Shown here in pieces: positions 1-8,406 of a DNA stretch of 54,149 nucleotides. The notes under the pieces were generated by a model. It did not search any database and was not told the origin of the DNA. It worked only from the letters and a program-made list of their open reading frames with translations. The DNA is from Ruminiclostridium sp. GTDB lineage: Bacteria; Bacillota; Clostridia; Oscillospirales; Oscillospiraceae. The position numbers and the translations under genes are program-made. Each line of letters begins with the position of its first letter. The stretch's first letter is position 1. The stretch spans positions 1-54,149 of the forward strand of contig JAFSFC010000012.1 of NCBI GenBank assembly GCA_017435425.1, in the 5' to 3' direction.

Positions 1-980
1 GAGGCGGTCACGTCGAACATATCCAGGCAGTCACCCCCGGCAATGTCGCTGCCCAGGGCAACCTTCAGCCCCTCCCGGAGCATCACCCGCACTGGGGCAA
101 AGCCGGAGCAGAGGTTCTGGTTGGAGTCGGGGCAATGGACCACGGTCACTCCAGCGGCCTTGATGGCGGCCCGTTCGGTTTCATCCGACCAGACGCAGTG
201 GGCCATGAGGGTCCGGTCATTCCAGAGACCGAACTTCTGGTAGGACTGCCAGTATTGAGGGCAGTCGGGATGAAGTTCCCGCACCCATTGGATCTCCCGC
301 TGGTTTTCCGACAGGTGAGACTGGATGGGAAGACCTCGTTCTTTCGCCAGTTGCCCCAGGAAGGCCATCAGTTCATCGGTACAGGACGGGGTGAACCGGG
401 GCGTGAGGATGGGCTTGATGTGGGTAAAATGCTCGCACTGGTCCAGCCAGGCCAGGGTCTCGGCCATGGACTCCCGGGTGGATTCTTCCAACAGACCGGG
501 AGTGCCGTTTCGGTCCATGTTCACCTTGCCCACATAGCCGGTGACCCCGGCACGCTCCAGCTCCTCCATTAAAATCAGGGAGGCAGGGCGGTGGAGGGAG
601 GAGAACATGCACACCCTTGTGGTGCCGTGGGACACCAGGTCCCGGGCCAGGGTGCGGTAGACTGTCCGGGCATAGTCCGGGTCAGAGAATCGGGCTTCCG
701 TGGGGAAGGTGTAGGTGTTCAGCCAGTCCAGCAAGGGAAGGTCCATACCGGTGCCCACCATGGGGTACTGGGGCCCGTGGAGGTGCATATCGGCAAAGGT
801 CTGGAGGATCAGGTCCTCTCCGTAGTCTTCTACCGGCGCTCCGGTATACTGCTCCGGCAGGACCGGGAAGACCCCGATAATGGTTCCGTCCTCTGCGATG
901 AGATATCCGTGTTCGGTGATGTCCAGCCGGTCGGGTGCGCCGGCGGACAGGATGGTCCCCTTCAGAATCGTAATAGACAT
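1..980 (-). CDS. guaD: Guanine deaminase, partial (C-terminus beyond window)
   Basis: Cytosolic metal-dependent amidohydrolase that converts guanine to xanthine in purine salvage or catabolism. The gene starts at ATG 980 and runs off the left edge, so about 326 codons are visible of a family norm near 430-450. Visible signatures are the HLHGPQYP metal-binding segment at residues 66-73 (usually HVHAPQYP), a GMDLPLLDWLNTYTFP stretch characteristic of guanine deaminases, QSHLSEN, MAHCVW and GSDIAGG. Start choice: a TGAGGT Shine-Dalgarno lies just upstream and overlaps the stop of the M20 peptidase gene; the two genes are 9 nt apart and should form one operon. The specific call rests on these motifs; another amidohydrolase is unlikely. 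Confidence 0.9.
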   Translation of the reverse strand, partial: MSITILKGTILSAGAPDRLDITEHGYLIAEDGTIIGVFPVLPEQYTGAPVEDYGEDLILQTFADMHLHGPQYPMVGTGMDLPLLDWLNTYTFPTEARFSDPDYARTVYRTLARDLVSHGTTRVCMFSSLHRPASLILMEELERAGVTGYVGKVNMDRNGTPGLLEESTRESMAETLAWLDQCEHFTHIKPILTPRFTPSCTDELMAFLGQLAKERGLPIQSHLSENQREIQWVRELHPDCPQYWQSYQKFGLWNDRTLMAHCVWSDETERAAIKAAGVTVVHCPDSNQNLCSGFAPVRVMLREGLKVALGSDIAGGDCLDMFDVTA

Positions 981-989
981 GGTTCTACC

Positions 990-2123
990 TCAAAAGTGGT
1001 GCAGGATCAGTTCAAAGGCAACCTTCAGGCCGGGGAGGAGGCTGTCGATCTCCACGTACTCCTCTCGCGTGTGGAACCCATCCCCAAAGCAGCAGCCCAC
1101 GCACACAGCGGGGATGCCCAGGGACAGGGGGATGTTGCAGTCGGTGGAGCCGGAGACGAAATTGATCGGCCTGCCATAGTATCGCTCTATAGTGCGGGAG
1201 GTCCGATCCATCAGGACCTGCATCCGGTTCGGGTCCACATCGACCCCGCAGGGGCGGTCTCCTACCTGGGTCACGGAGATGCGAACGCCTGGCGTTTCAT
1301 GTCTCCGGAGGGCATCTCGGAACTGCCCTTCCATGATCTCCAGAGCCTCCCGCTCATCCGAGCGGAACTCGAAGAGCATCTCGGCCTGCTGGGCAATGGT
1401 GTTCACGGAGGTGCCCCCCTGAATGGTGCCCACGTTGAAGGTGGTTTGTCCAAGGCGGGGGATCCTCATAGCGTACAAATCGGTGATGAGGCCAGAGAGG
1501 CAGGCAATGGCGTTGGGGCGGCCAAAATCCCGGAAGGAGTGACCACCCTGGGTGGTGACCTCCACCCGATACCGCCGGGAACCCACAGCGTGGTTGACGC
1601 CGTTGCAGTTCTTGTCGTCAAAGGAGATAAATTCCCGGACACGGGAGCCGTAGGTTTCCATGATCTTCCGGCATCCCTTCAGATTTCCCAGGCCCTCTTC
1701 CCCGGCATTTACCACCAGAAGAAGCCCCGTTCCCTCGGGCTGGATGCCAGTCTCGGCGATATACTTGGCAGCCATCAGCAGAGCGACCGCATTGGCGGTA
1801 TCGTCCCCAACCCCGGGGCAACAGATGCGCCCGTCCCGGACCTCCAGGGGGAGGGGAGTGGTATCAGGGAAGACCACGTCGCTGTGGGCCATGACCACCA
1901 GCAGGGGATTTTCCCCGGTGTCTCCCACAGGGTAGACCACATTCAAAGCTTCGTCCAGATAGACCCCTTTGGCACCCTGAGCCTCCAACCAATCTTTGCA
2001 GAATGTGGACCGTTCTTCCTCGTGGTTGGATGGTGCAGGGATCCGGGCCAGAGTCAGAAGGATCTGAAAAGCTTCCTCTTGGTGGTCTTCGATATAGGAC
2101 AAAATGGATGGTGTCAGTTCCAT
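990..2123 (-). CDS. M20 family metallopeptidase (PepT-like)
   Basis: Zinc-dependent exopeptidase of the M20 family, 377 residues, predicted cytosolic. Metal-ligand motifs are in order: MAHSDVV (H80, D82), GVGDDTAN (D107/D108), NAGEEGLGN (E142/E143) and a C-terminal FHTREE histidine. A GGHSF segment in the middle belongs to the dimerisation/lid domain. The frame is open up to 2195, but I place the start at ATG 2123 because AAGGAGA lies 9 nt upstream and the extra N-terminus is not family-like. It is co-transcribed with guaD downstream. A TATAAT at 2154-2159 (minus strand) with a weak GGGACA -35 is a likely promoter. The exact substrate (tripeptide, dipeptide or acyl-amino acid) cannot be decided from sequence. 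Confidence 0.85.
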   Translation of the reverse strand: MELTPSILSYIEDHQEEAFQILLTLARIPAPSNHEEERSTFCKDWLEAQGAKGVYLDEALNVVYPVGDTGENPLLVVMAHSDVVFPDTTPLPLEVRDGRICCPGVGDDTANAVALLMAAKYIAETGIQPEGTGLLLVVNAGEEGLGNLKGCRKIMETYGSRVREFISFDDKNCNGVNHAVGSRRYRVEVTTQGGHSFRDFGRPNAIACLSGLITDLYAMRIPRLGQTTFNVGTIQGGTSVNTIAQQAEMLFEFRSDEREALEIMEGQFRDALRRHETPGVRISVTQVGDRPCGVDVDPNRMQVLMDRTSRTIERYYGRPINFVSGSTDCNIPLSLGIPAVCVGCCFGDGFHTREEYVEIDSLLPGLKVAFELILHHF

Positions 2124-2235
2124 AGTGGGTTCTCCTTTTTTGCAGTTTTTATTATTATACCACGTTCCGTTCGACCTGTCCCGTACCCAGGACATATTTT
2201 CCCAAGAAAAAGGAGAAAAGAATGTCGGTTGATTC

Positions 2236-2264
2236 TTGATTCTTTTCTCAAAATGTTGTATGAT
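2236..2264 (+). promoter_or_regulatory. SigA-type promoter of the SRP RNA
   Basis: TTGATT (2236-2241) and TATGAT (2259-2264) are separated by 17 nt. Transcription would begin about 7 nt further on, at the base of the SRP RNA closing stem. Confidence 0.7.
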
Positions 2265-2271
2265 AAGGAGC

Positions 2272-2607
2272 AGAGTCTGCCGGATGCCATGTCGGTGTCG
2301 GGCATGGCCGCACTAGTCGGGGAGATAGCGGTGCCCTGTACCTGCAATCCGCTACAGCAGGGATGAATCCCGGACCCCCGGAGGCCTCTTGTTCCGTTAG
2401 TTGCCGGTAAGCGGTGATGATAAGTCGGTCCTGCGCAACGCAGCACTGTGAACCGTGTCAGGCGGGGAACCGAGCAGCACTAAGCAGAACGCTGCGTGTG
2501 CCGCAGGTATGCCGGTTTTGAGCTGGCTGCCAGTGAGACAGGGATAAGGGGTTCTTCAAAGGCCGGTGTGCGGTCATGCCGGATGCCGAAGTATCTGTGC
2601 AGACTCT
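2272..2607 (+). ncRNA. ffs: Signal recognition particle RNA, bacterial large type
   Basis: The 5' Alu-domain block GGGGAGATAGCGGTGCCCTG followed by TACCTGCAATCCGCT closely matches Bacillus scRNA. The apical Ffh-binding loop is recognisable around 2450-2490 (GTGAACC, GTCAGG, GGAA, AGCAGCA), and a TGTGCCGCAGG block follows. The ends pair: about 22 nt starting at 2292 match the reverse complement of the stretch ending at 2589 with few mismatches, and an outer AGAGTCTGC (2272-2280) pairs perfectly with GCAGACTCT (2599-2607), followed by a T-rich run. The mature RNA is probably the inner 2292-2589. It acts with Ffh in co-translational membrane targeting. Its position directly upstream of dnaX is as in many Firmicutes. 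Confidence 0.93.
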
Positions 2608-2641
2608 TTGTTTTGATTGAAACCCGGAGGAGGAAGGCAAG

Positions 2642-4405
2642 TTGTATCAGGCTCTCTATCGTAAATGGCGGCCCCGCACCTTTGACCAGGTGGTGGGACA
2701 GGCCCATATCACCGATACCCTCAAGCGCCAGGTGGACGCCGGACGGCTGTCCCATGCCTACCTCTTCACCGGGACCCGAGGGACAGGCAAGACCACCTGC
2801 GCCAAAATTTTGGCCCGGGCGGTGAACTGCGAACATCCCGTGGACGGCAACCCCTGCAACGCCTGCCCGGCCTGCCTGGGCATTGAAAGCGGGGCCATCC
2901 TGGACGTGCTGGAGCTGGACGCCGCTTCCAACAATGGCGTGGACCAGATCCGTGCCCTTCGTGACGAGGCCATCTACACCCCCGCTGCCGTTCGCAAGCG
3001 TGTGTACATCGTGGACGAGGTCCATATGCTGTCCACCGCCGCCTTCAATGCCCTGCTGAAGATCTTGGAGGAGCCCCCGGCTCACCTGATGTTCATTCTG
3101 GCCACCACCGAGCTCCACAAGGTCCCCGCCACCATCAAGTCCCGCTGCCAGCAGTTTGCCTTCAAGCGGATCTCCCCCAAGGCCATTGCCGACCACTTAG
3201 GTCAGGTGGCCCGGGAGGAGAACATCCCTCTGACCCAGCCTGCCGCAGGCCTTCTGGCCCGTCTGGCAGACGGTGGTCTCCGTGACGCCCTGTCCCTGCT
3301 GGATCAGTGCAGCGGCACCGATGGAGAACTCACGGAGGAGACTGTGCTGGACGTTCTGGGCCTGGCGGGCAGCCGTCAGACCGCCCGCATCCTGGACTGC
3401 GTGGCCCGGGAGGACACCGTGGGTGCCCTGGAGGAACTGGATACCCTCTACCGGGACGGCAAGGACATGGGAGCCTTCCTCAGCGAGCTGTCCTCTTTGA
3501 TCCGAGACCTGCTCATCCGCAAGACTGCCCCCGAGGGAGGGCAAGGGCTCCTCACCGGCGGGTATGAGGACAAGGTCATCCGTCAGCTCATCCAGCAGTT
3601 CACGGCGGCCGAGCTGGTCCAGATGATGACCCTGATCCAGACTGCTCAGGCTGACCTCTACCGCAGCACCAGCCGTCGGCTGGATGCCGAACTCTGCCTG
3701 ATCCGCCTCTGTGACCGCCGCCTGTCTGAGACCACGGAGGGTCTCCTGGCCCGGCTTAGCCGCCTGGAAGAGCAGGTGGCCAAGGGAGTGGTGGTTGCCC
3801 AGCAGCCCCCGGTCCAGTCTGCGGCTGCCAAACAGCCCATGAAAGAGGAACCTCCCGTGGAGGAGGCCTTCGATGCCCCGCCTCCCTGGGATGATATTCC
3901 CCCGCCCCCTCCCGATGAGAGGGATCTCCCACCCTGGGATATGGATCCGGTGCCGCCTCCGCCGAGACCGATCCCTCAGCCCCCGGTGGTTCCTGCAGCG
4001 CCTCCCCCTGTGCCCCCGGCTCCCCAGCCTCCGGTGCAGCCTGCCGGGTTCAGCTGGCCCGGATTCCTGGCATCCCTGCAGAACACACCTCCGGCCATTC
4101 AGTCCTTCCTGCGTAAGCCCAATGCGGTGATCGGTGTGTTCGGAGAGAACGATCTCACCCTCTGGGTGGAGGACGAAATGACCAGGGGTCTTTTTACCAA
4201 ACCCCTGGCTGCAGACTTCTTCGGAAAGAGTGCTGCGGCCTACACCGGCCAGGAGCGCCGCATCCATGTGAAGGTGGGTAAGCCCGAGACGGCCCCCACC
4301 CCTTCGGCAGCTGCGCCTGTTCCCCCGGCGGCCCCTGCCCAGCATGACAACTTCAATGACCTGTTGGCCTTGGGCCGGCAGTTTGGCAATTTCACCGTAA
4401 AATAA
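2642..4405 (+). CDS. dnaX: DNA polymerase III subunits gamma/tau
   Basis: Clamp-loader ATPase of the replicative polymerase, 587 residues. The N-terminal AAA+ module shows Walker A GTRGTGKT (residues 44-51), a four-cysteine zinc module (C63, C72, C75, C78), Walker B YIVDEVHM (122-129) and the IKSRCQQF arginine-finger region. Beyond about residue 370 comes a proline-rich linker and a C-terminal domain resembling tau. The start is TTG at 2642, supported by GGAGGAGGA 7 nt upstream and by the conserved beginning YQALYRKWRP. The gene follows the SRP RNA and precedes ybaB, a classical arrangement. I see no obvious slippery sequence for a programmed gamma frameshift. Confidence 0.96.
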   Translation: MYQALYRKWRPRTFDQVVGQAHITDTLKRQVDAGRLSHAYLFTGTRGTGKTTCAKILARAVNCEHPVDGNPCNACPACLGIESGAILDVLELDAASNNGVDQIRALRDEAIYTPAAVRKRVYIVDEVHMLSTAAFNALLKILEEPPAHLMFILATTELHKVPATIKSRCQQFAFKRISPKAIADHLGQVAREENIPLTQPAAGLLARLADGGLRDALSLLDQCSGTDGELTEETVLDVLGLAGSRQTARILDCVAREDTVGALEELDTLYRDGKDMGAFLSELSSLIRDLLIRKTAPEGGQGLLTGGYEDKVIRQLIQQFTAAELVQMMTLIQTAQADLYRSTSRRLDAELCLIRLCDRRLSETTEGLLARLSRLEEQVAKGVVVAQQPPVQSAAAKQPMKEEPPVEEAFDAPPPWDDIPPPPPDERDLPPWDMDPVPPPPRPIPQPPVVPAAPPPVPPAPQPPVQPAGFSWPGFLASLQNTPPAIQSFLRKPNAVIGVFGENDLTLWVEDEMTRGLFTKPLAADFFGKSAAAYTGQERRIHVKVGKPETAPTPSAAAPVPPAAPAQHDNFNDLLALGRQFGNFTVK

Positions 4406-4432
4406 CAAACCTTATAATAAAGGAGAATCATT

Positions 4433-4807
4433 ATGGCAAAAGGTTATGGACGTCCCCCTATGAGCAGAAAGGGCGGCAAAGGCGGCATGGGCATGGGTAT
4501 GCCCGGCCTGAACATGGACATGATCAAGCAGGCACAGAAGATGCAGGCTGACATGGAGAAGACCCAGGCAGAGCTCCAGGAGAAGGAGTACACCGCCACC
4601 GCAGGCGGCGGCGTGGTCTCCGCCACCGTGGACGGCAAGCACACCGTCAAGTCCCTGAAGATCGACCCCGAAGCAGTGGATCCCGATGATGTGGAAATGC
4701 TGGAGGACATGGTCATCGCTGCGGTCAACGAGGCCATCCGTGCTGCTGTGGAAGACATGAGCACCAGCATGAACAAGATCACCGGCGGCCTGAACGTTCC
4801 CTTCTAA
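4433..4807 (+). CDS. ybaB: YbaB/EbfC family nucleoid-associated protein
   Basis: Small DNA-binding dimer of 124 residues. The N-terminus is glycine- and methionine-rich, followed by the family helix around MIKQAQKMQADMEKTQAEL and the strand segment GGGVVSATVDGKH. The ATG at 4433 has AAGGAGAA 7 nt upstream. Linkage to dnaX is conserved across bacteria and supports the call. The usual third member of this cluster, recR, is not next in line. Confidence 0.93.
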   Translation: MAKGYGRPPMSRKGGKGGMGMGMPGLNMDMIKQAQKMQADMEKTQAELQEKEYTATAGGGVVSATVDGKHTVKSLKIDPEAVDPDDVEMLEDMVIAAVNEAIRAAVEDMSTSMNKITGGLNVPF

Positions 4808-4832
4808 TTTTTTGAATCGGAGGTAATCACCA

Positions 4833-5789
4833 ATGAAGATCACTCTGTTAGAGCCCCTGGGCATCCCCGCAGAAGTCCTGGCCCAGTACGCCTCCAAGCT
4901 GGAGGCAGCAGGCCACACCTTTGTTTCCTACGACGCAAAGACCACCGACGTGGCTGAGCTGATTTCCCGCACCGGCGACAGCGACATCGCTGTCATTGCC
5001 AACAATCCCTATCCCGCAGCCGTGGTGGAGGCTGCCCCCAACCTGAAGATGCTGAACGTGGCCTTCACCGGCATCGACCATGTGGCACTGGACGCCTGCA
5101 AGGCTAAGAACGTCATGGTCTGCAACGCCGCAGGCTACTCCACCCAGTGCGTGGCCGAGCTGGCTCTGGGCCTGGCCGTTGGCTGCCTGCGTTTCATGCC
5201 CACCTGTGACCAGGTGGTCCGCAATGGCGGCACCAGCGCAGGCCTGCGGGGCCGTGAGATCGGCGGCAAGACCGTGGGCATCGTGGGCACCGGCGCCATC
5301 GGCACCATGACCGCCAAGCTGTTCCAGGCATTTGGCGCCAAGGTTATTGCCTACTCCCGTACCGTCCGTCCTGAGGTCCAGGCCATGGGCGTGGAATACG
5401 TCTCCCTGGAGGAGGTCATGGAGCGCAGCGACATCGTCTCCATCCACACCCCCAACAACGCTGAGACCAAGGGTCTCATCTCCAAGGAGCTCATCGGCAA
5501 GATGAAGCCCACCGCCATCTTCCTGAACACCGCCCGGGGTGCTATCGTGGACAACGCCGCCCTGGCTGAGGCCCTGAACGAGGGCAAGATCGCTGCCGCC
5601 GGCATCGACGTCTTCGACATGGAGCCCCCCATCCCTGCAGATTACCCCCTGCTGAACGCCAAGAACACCGTCCTGGCTCCCCACGTGGCCTTCCTCACCG
5701 ACGAGAGCATGCTCCGCCGTGCTGAGATCGTCTTCCAGAACCTGGACGCCTACCTGGCAGGCCAGCCCGAAAACGTCTGCAAACTGTAA
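4833..5789 (+). CDS. D-isomer-specific 2-hydroxyacid dehydrogenase
   Basis: NAD-dependent oxidoreductase, 318 residues, predicted cytosolic. The Rossmann motif GIVGTGAIG lies near residues 149-157. The catalytic triad appears as NTARGAIVD (Arg), DVFDMEPP (Glu) and APHVAF (His). RBS CGGAGGT precedes ATG 4833. It stands 25 nt after ybaB in the place where recR is common, and a strong terminator follows, so it may be the last gene of the dnaX transcript. The substrate (phosphoglycerate, lactate, glyoxylate or other) is not predictable; no serA-type ACT domain is present. Confidence 0.85.
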   Translation: MKITLLEPLGIPAEVLAQYASKLEAAGHTFVSYDAKTTDVAELISRTGDSDIAVIANNPYPAAVVEAAPNLKMLNVAFTGIDHVALDACKAKNVMVCNAAGYSTQCVAELALGLAVGCLRFMPTCDQVVRNGGTSAGLRGREIGGKTVGIVGTGAIGTMTAKLFQAFGAKVIAYSRTVRPEVQAMGVEYVSLEEVMERSDIVSIHTPNNAETKGLISKELIGKMKPTAIFLNTARGAIVDNAALAEALNEGKIAAAGIDVFDMEPPIPADYPLLNAKNTVLAPHVAFLTDESMLRRAEIVFQNLDAYLAGQPENVCKL

Positions 5790-5807
5790 TTTCATCAGAA
5801 CGCAAGA

Positions 5808-5833
5808 AAGCCCCGTCCGACAGGACGGGGCTT
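5808..5833. terminator. Bidirectional intrinsic terminator
   Basis: A perfect hairpin (AAGCCCCGTCC, loop GACA, GGACGGGGCTT) is followed by a T-rich run on both strands. It separates the convergent hydroxyacid dehydrogenase and 5849-6235 genes. Confidence 0.85.
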
Positions 5834-5848
5834 GTTGTATGTATTCAG

Positions 5849-6235
5849 TTAAGGCTGGGCCCATTCACCCGTTGCCGGGTCCTTCTCCAGCACCAGCTCA
5901 AATTCTCCGTTGGGGCGGTTGAAGTAGATGCCGGTGTCCTCCGGGTTCAGGGGGATCTCGTGGTTGATCTGGGAAGCGTGGAAGCCGAAGAAGCCGAAGG
6001 TGCGGTAGAAGGTCAGGTAGTGACCGCCGTCGATGATCTCTTCCTCAAACCCTCTGGCCCGGCCAAAGGCGGAGGTGGGGGCGGCCACCAGGGTCACGGA
6101 GGAGCCGTCCTCGGCCACGGTGTACTCGTATATGATCACATCGGTCTTCTTGGCAAAGCCGCTGCCGATGAGGGAGCCGATGGCCAAAATGACGATCAGC
6201 AGGACAGCTATGGTTTGTTTTTTATTCAGTCCCAT
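5849..6235 (-). CDS. Small membrane-anchored protein of unknown function
   Basis: 128 residues. Residues 8-28 form one hydrophobic segment (AVLLIVILAIGSLIGSGF) after a KK pair, so the protein is probably anchored with an extracytoplasmic beta-rich remainder. The rest is aromatic and acidic, with no motif I recognise. An AGGA Shine-Dalgarno is present before ATG 6235. It lies 16 nt after the uracil-DNA glycosylase gene and is probably co-transcribed with it. Confidence 0.7.
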   Translation of the reverse strand: MGLNKKQTIAVLLIVILAIGSLIGSGFAKKTDVIIYEYTVAEDGSSVTLVAAPTSAFGRARGFEEEIIDGGHYLTFYRTFGFFGFHASQINHEIPLNPEDTGIYFNRPNGEFELVLEKDPATGEWAQP

Positions 6236-6251
6236 GTTTTGTTCCTCGCAA

Positions 6252-6821
6252 TCAGGTTAAGTAGGTGTCCGGGCTCAGTTCCCTGATTTTTGCCTGCAGG
6301 CTTTTCAGGTCAAGGAAGGTCTCCGGACGTTTGGTGGGGTCCCGCAGCAGGGCGGAGGGATGGTAGATGGCCATCATCTGCACACCGGCCCGATCAAACC
6401 ACTGGCCGTGCTGACGGGTGATGCGGAAGTCTTTGTCGATGATCCGCATGGCAGCGATCCGCCCCAGACACACGATGATCTTGGGCTTGATGAGGGCGGT
6501 CTGGGCCCGGAGATAACCGATGCAGGCATCCTGCTCTGCGTTCAGGGGATCCCGGTTGTTGGGGGGACGGCACTTGACGATGTTGGCAATGTAGACCTTG
6601 GTGCGGTCCAGGTCGATGAGCTCCAGCATCACGTCCAGGAGTTTACCGGCGGGGCCAACAAAGGGTTCGCCCTGCAGATCTTCCTGCTCACCGGGGCCTT
6701 CGCCGATGAAGAGAATATCCGCCTGCCTGTTGCCCACACCGAAGACCATGTTGGTCCGGGTCTCACCCAGGGGACAGTTAAGACATTGGTGACATTTCTG
6801 TTCCAGCTCTTCCCAGGTCAT
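6252..6821 (-). CDS. udg: Type-4 (Fe-S) uracil-DNA glycosylase
   Basis: Base-excision repair enzyme that removes uracil from DNA, 189 residues. The N-terminal cysteine cluster KCHQCLNCPLGE (C10, C13, C16), with further cysteines in NIVKCRPP and EQDACIGY, supplies the [4Fe-4S] ligands typical of family 4. Motif GEGPGEQED is the active-site loop and HPSALLR the C-terminal motif. ATG 6821 has GAAGGGAGGG upstream. A well-formed promoter overlaps the end of spoVAE, so the gene can be expressed independently of the sporulation genes. Confidence 0.92.
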   Translation of the reverse strand: MTWEELEQKCHQCLNCPLGETRTNMVFGVGNRQADILFIGEGPGEQEDLQGEPFVGPAGKLLDVMLELIDLDRTKVYIANIVKCRPPNNRDPLNAEQDACIGYLRAQTALIKPKIIVCLGRIAAMRIIDKDFRITRQHGQWFDRAGVQMMAIYHPSALLRDPTKRPETFLDLKSLQAKIRELSPDTYLT

Positions 6822-6847
6822 GTTCCATCCCTCCCTTCTTTTGACCT

Positions 6848-6876
6848 ATTATAACAGGAGGGGAGGGAAAAGGCAA
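6848..6876 (-). promoter_or_regulatory. SigA-type promoter for udg
   Basis: On the minus strand, TTGCCT (6871-6876) and TATAAT (6848-6853) are spaced by 17 nt. The -35 abuts the spoVAE stop codon. Confidence 0.6.
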
Positions 6877-7245
6877 TTAACACTTGGGCTTGGAGTGAAA
6901 GAGAATGGCCACAACTGCCCCGAAGAAAACAGCTGCGGTGATTCCGCCGGCGGTGGAGGTGATACCTCCTGTGAGAGCTCCCAGCAGGCCGCTTTCGGCC
7001 ACACCTTTGGCCGCACCCTTGGCTAAATTGTACCCAAAGCCGGTCAGGGGGACGGTGGCCCCGGCCCCGCACAGATCCACCAGAGGCTGATAGACCCCAA
7101 TGGCCCCTAAGAACACGCCGGTGACCACATAAAGGACCAGGATCCGGGCGGGGGTCAGTTTGGTTTTGTCGATGAGGATCTGTCCGATGGCGCACAGGAT
7201 GCCCCCGCACAGAAAGGCCAGCAGATAGGTTTTGGGGTCGCTCAT
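6877..7245 (-). CDS. spoVAE: Stage V sporulation protein AE (SpoVAEb type)
   Basis: 122-residue integral membrane protein of the SpoVA channel, which moves dipicolinic acid into forespores and out during germination. Hydrophobic segments include FLCGGILCAIGQILI, YVVTGVFLGAIGVYQPL, ATVPLTGFGYNLAKG and the C-terminal AAVFFGAVVAILF. The family signature GAGATVPLTGFG is present. The true start is ATG 7245, which overlaps the spoVAD stop as ATGA; the longer open frame upstream lies inside spoVAD. Confidence 0.92.
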   Translation of the reverse strand: MSDPKTYLLAFLCGGILCAIGQILIDKTKLTPARILVLYVVTGVFLGAIGVYQPLVDLCGAGATVPLTGFGYNLAKGAAKGVAESGLLGALTGGITSTAGGITAAVFFGAVVAILFHSKPKC

Positions 7246-8270
7246 GGGTTGCCTCCTTTTGCGGTGGTGATGGCCACGGCATGACAGATGCCGGGGATAC
7301 TTTCCTTTTGCATGACGGCAGTGGGGGAGTGGAGGGCTCCTGTGCCGCAGAAGAGAAGGTTCTTCCATTTGCCGTGGGCCATCCCCCGGAGGAGATACCC
7401 AGTGAGCACTACGGCGCTGCATCCACACCCGGACCCGCCTGCATGGACATCCTGTTTTTTTGGATCAAAGAGGAGACAGCCGCAGTCCTGGTAGACCTTG
7501 GTCATGTCCACCCCATCCCGGCGGAAGAAGTCGGTCACGATCTCTTTGCCCAGGCTGCCCAGGTCTCCGGTCACAATGAGGTCGTAGAAACCGGGGGTCC
7601 GACCGGTGTCCTGGAAGTGGGCCTGGAGGGTGCTGTAAGCTGCCGGAGCCATGGCGGCGCCCATGTTGTTGGCATCGGCGATGCCCTTGTCAACGACCTT
7701 CCCTGCGGTCACGTGGGTGATCCTGGGGCCATCACCTTCAGACCCCAGGATGACTGCGCCGGAGCCGGTGGCCGTCCATTGGGCGGTGGGAGGTTTCTGC
7801 CCGCCATACTCCAGGGGGTTCCGGTACTGCCGCTCAGCCGAACAGAAGTGAGAGGAGGTCAGGGCAGCAATACGCTCTCCAAAGCCGCCATCCAGGATCA
7901 TGGCCCCCAGGCTCAGGCTTTCAGCCATGGTGGAGCAGGCCCCATACAGGCCAAAGAAAGGTACATCCTGGGACCGGACAGAGTACGCAGTGGCCATGCA
8001 CTGGTTCAGCAGGTCACCGGCAAGAAGATAGTCCAGGTCCTGTACCTTCAGTCCGGACTTTTCCAGTGCGGTGGTCAGTGCCTTTTTCTGCATGGCGGTC
8101 TCGGCCTTTTCCCAGCTGTTTTCACCGAAGGTATCATCCTGGCCAATGTGGTCAAAGTATTTGGCCAGGGGGCCCTGACCTTCCTTTTGCCCCACGGCGC
8201 ATCCATAGCCCAGGATCACCGGCGGGGATGCAAAGCGGACGGTCTGTCCGCCCAGTTTCTTTCGGTCCAA
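7242..8270 (-). CDS. spoVAD: Stage V sporulation protein AD
   Basis: 342-residue thiolase-fold protein that binds dipicolinic acid as part of the SpoVA complex. The N-terminus LGGQTVRFASPPVILGYG and the stretch DDTFGENSWEKAETAMQ are typical of the family. The open frame extends to 8621, but a TTG at 8270 preceded by AAGGGAGAGA fits the conserved start and usual length of about 338. It is coupled to spoVAE by a 4-nt overlap. spoVAC, which normally precedes spoVAD, is not adjacent. Expression is expected in the forespore, but I could not identify a confident SigG promoter. Confidence 0.93.
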   Translation of the reverse strand: MDRKKLGGQTVRFASPPVILGYGCAVGQKEGQGPLAKYFDHIGQDDTFGENSWEKAETAMQKKALTTALEKSGLKVQDLDYLLAGDLLNQCMATAYSVRSQDVPFFGLYGACSTMAESLSLGAMILDGGFGERIAALTSSHFCSAERQYRNPLEYGGQKPPTAQWTATGSGAVILGSEGDGPRITHVTAGKVVDKGIADANNMGAAMAPAAYSTLQAHFQDTGRTPGFYDLIVTGDLGSLGKEIVTDFFRRDGVDMTKVYQDCGCLLFDPKKQDVHAGGSGCGCSAVVLTGYLLRGMAHGKWKNLLFCGTGALHSPTAVMQKESIPGICHAVAITTAKGGNP

Positions 8271-8341
8271 AGCAATCTCTCCCTTGCGTGGATTTCTCCT
8301 AGTGTTTCCTGATAAGGCCAGATTATTCCGGGACAAACCTC

Positions 8342-8371
8342 TGGACTTTCCTGCGGCAGATATATTATAAT
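8342..8371 (+). promoter_or_regulatory. Probable SigA-type promoter
   Basis: TATAAT at 8366-8371 is preceded by TGGACT (8342-8347) with 18-nt spacing. It drives the SecB-like/acyl-CoA ligase pair. Confidence 0.5.
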
Positions 8372-8406
8372 GGTAGGCACTAACCCAGAAAGGAAGGGTA
8401 TTATCT

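Noticed and set aside
1618..1935. Open frames overlapping the M20 peptidase gene on both strands
   Set aside because: They lie wholly within a gene with intact catalytic motifs and show no protein-like pattern.
3197..4408. 403-codon open frame opposite dnaX, and similar long antisense frames opposite the hydroxyacid dehydrogenase, TRAP genes, pyr genes and the SLH-YkuD gene (24651-27887)
   Set aside because: These follow from GC-rich codon use on the real strand; their compositions are low-complexity and no RBS or family motif is present.
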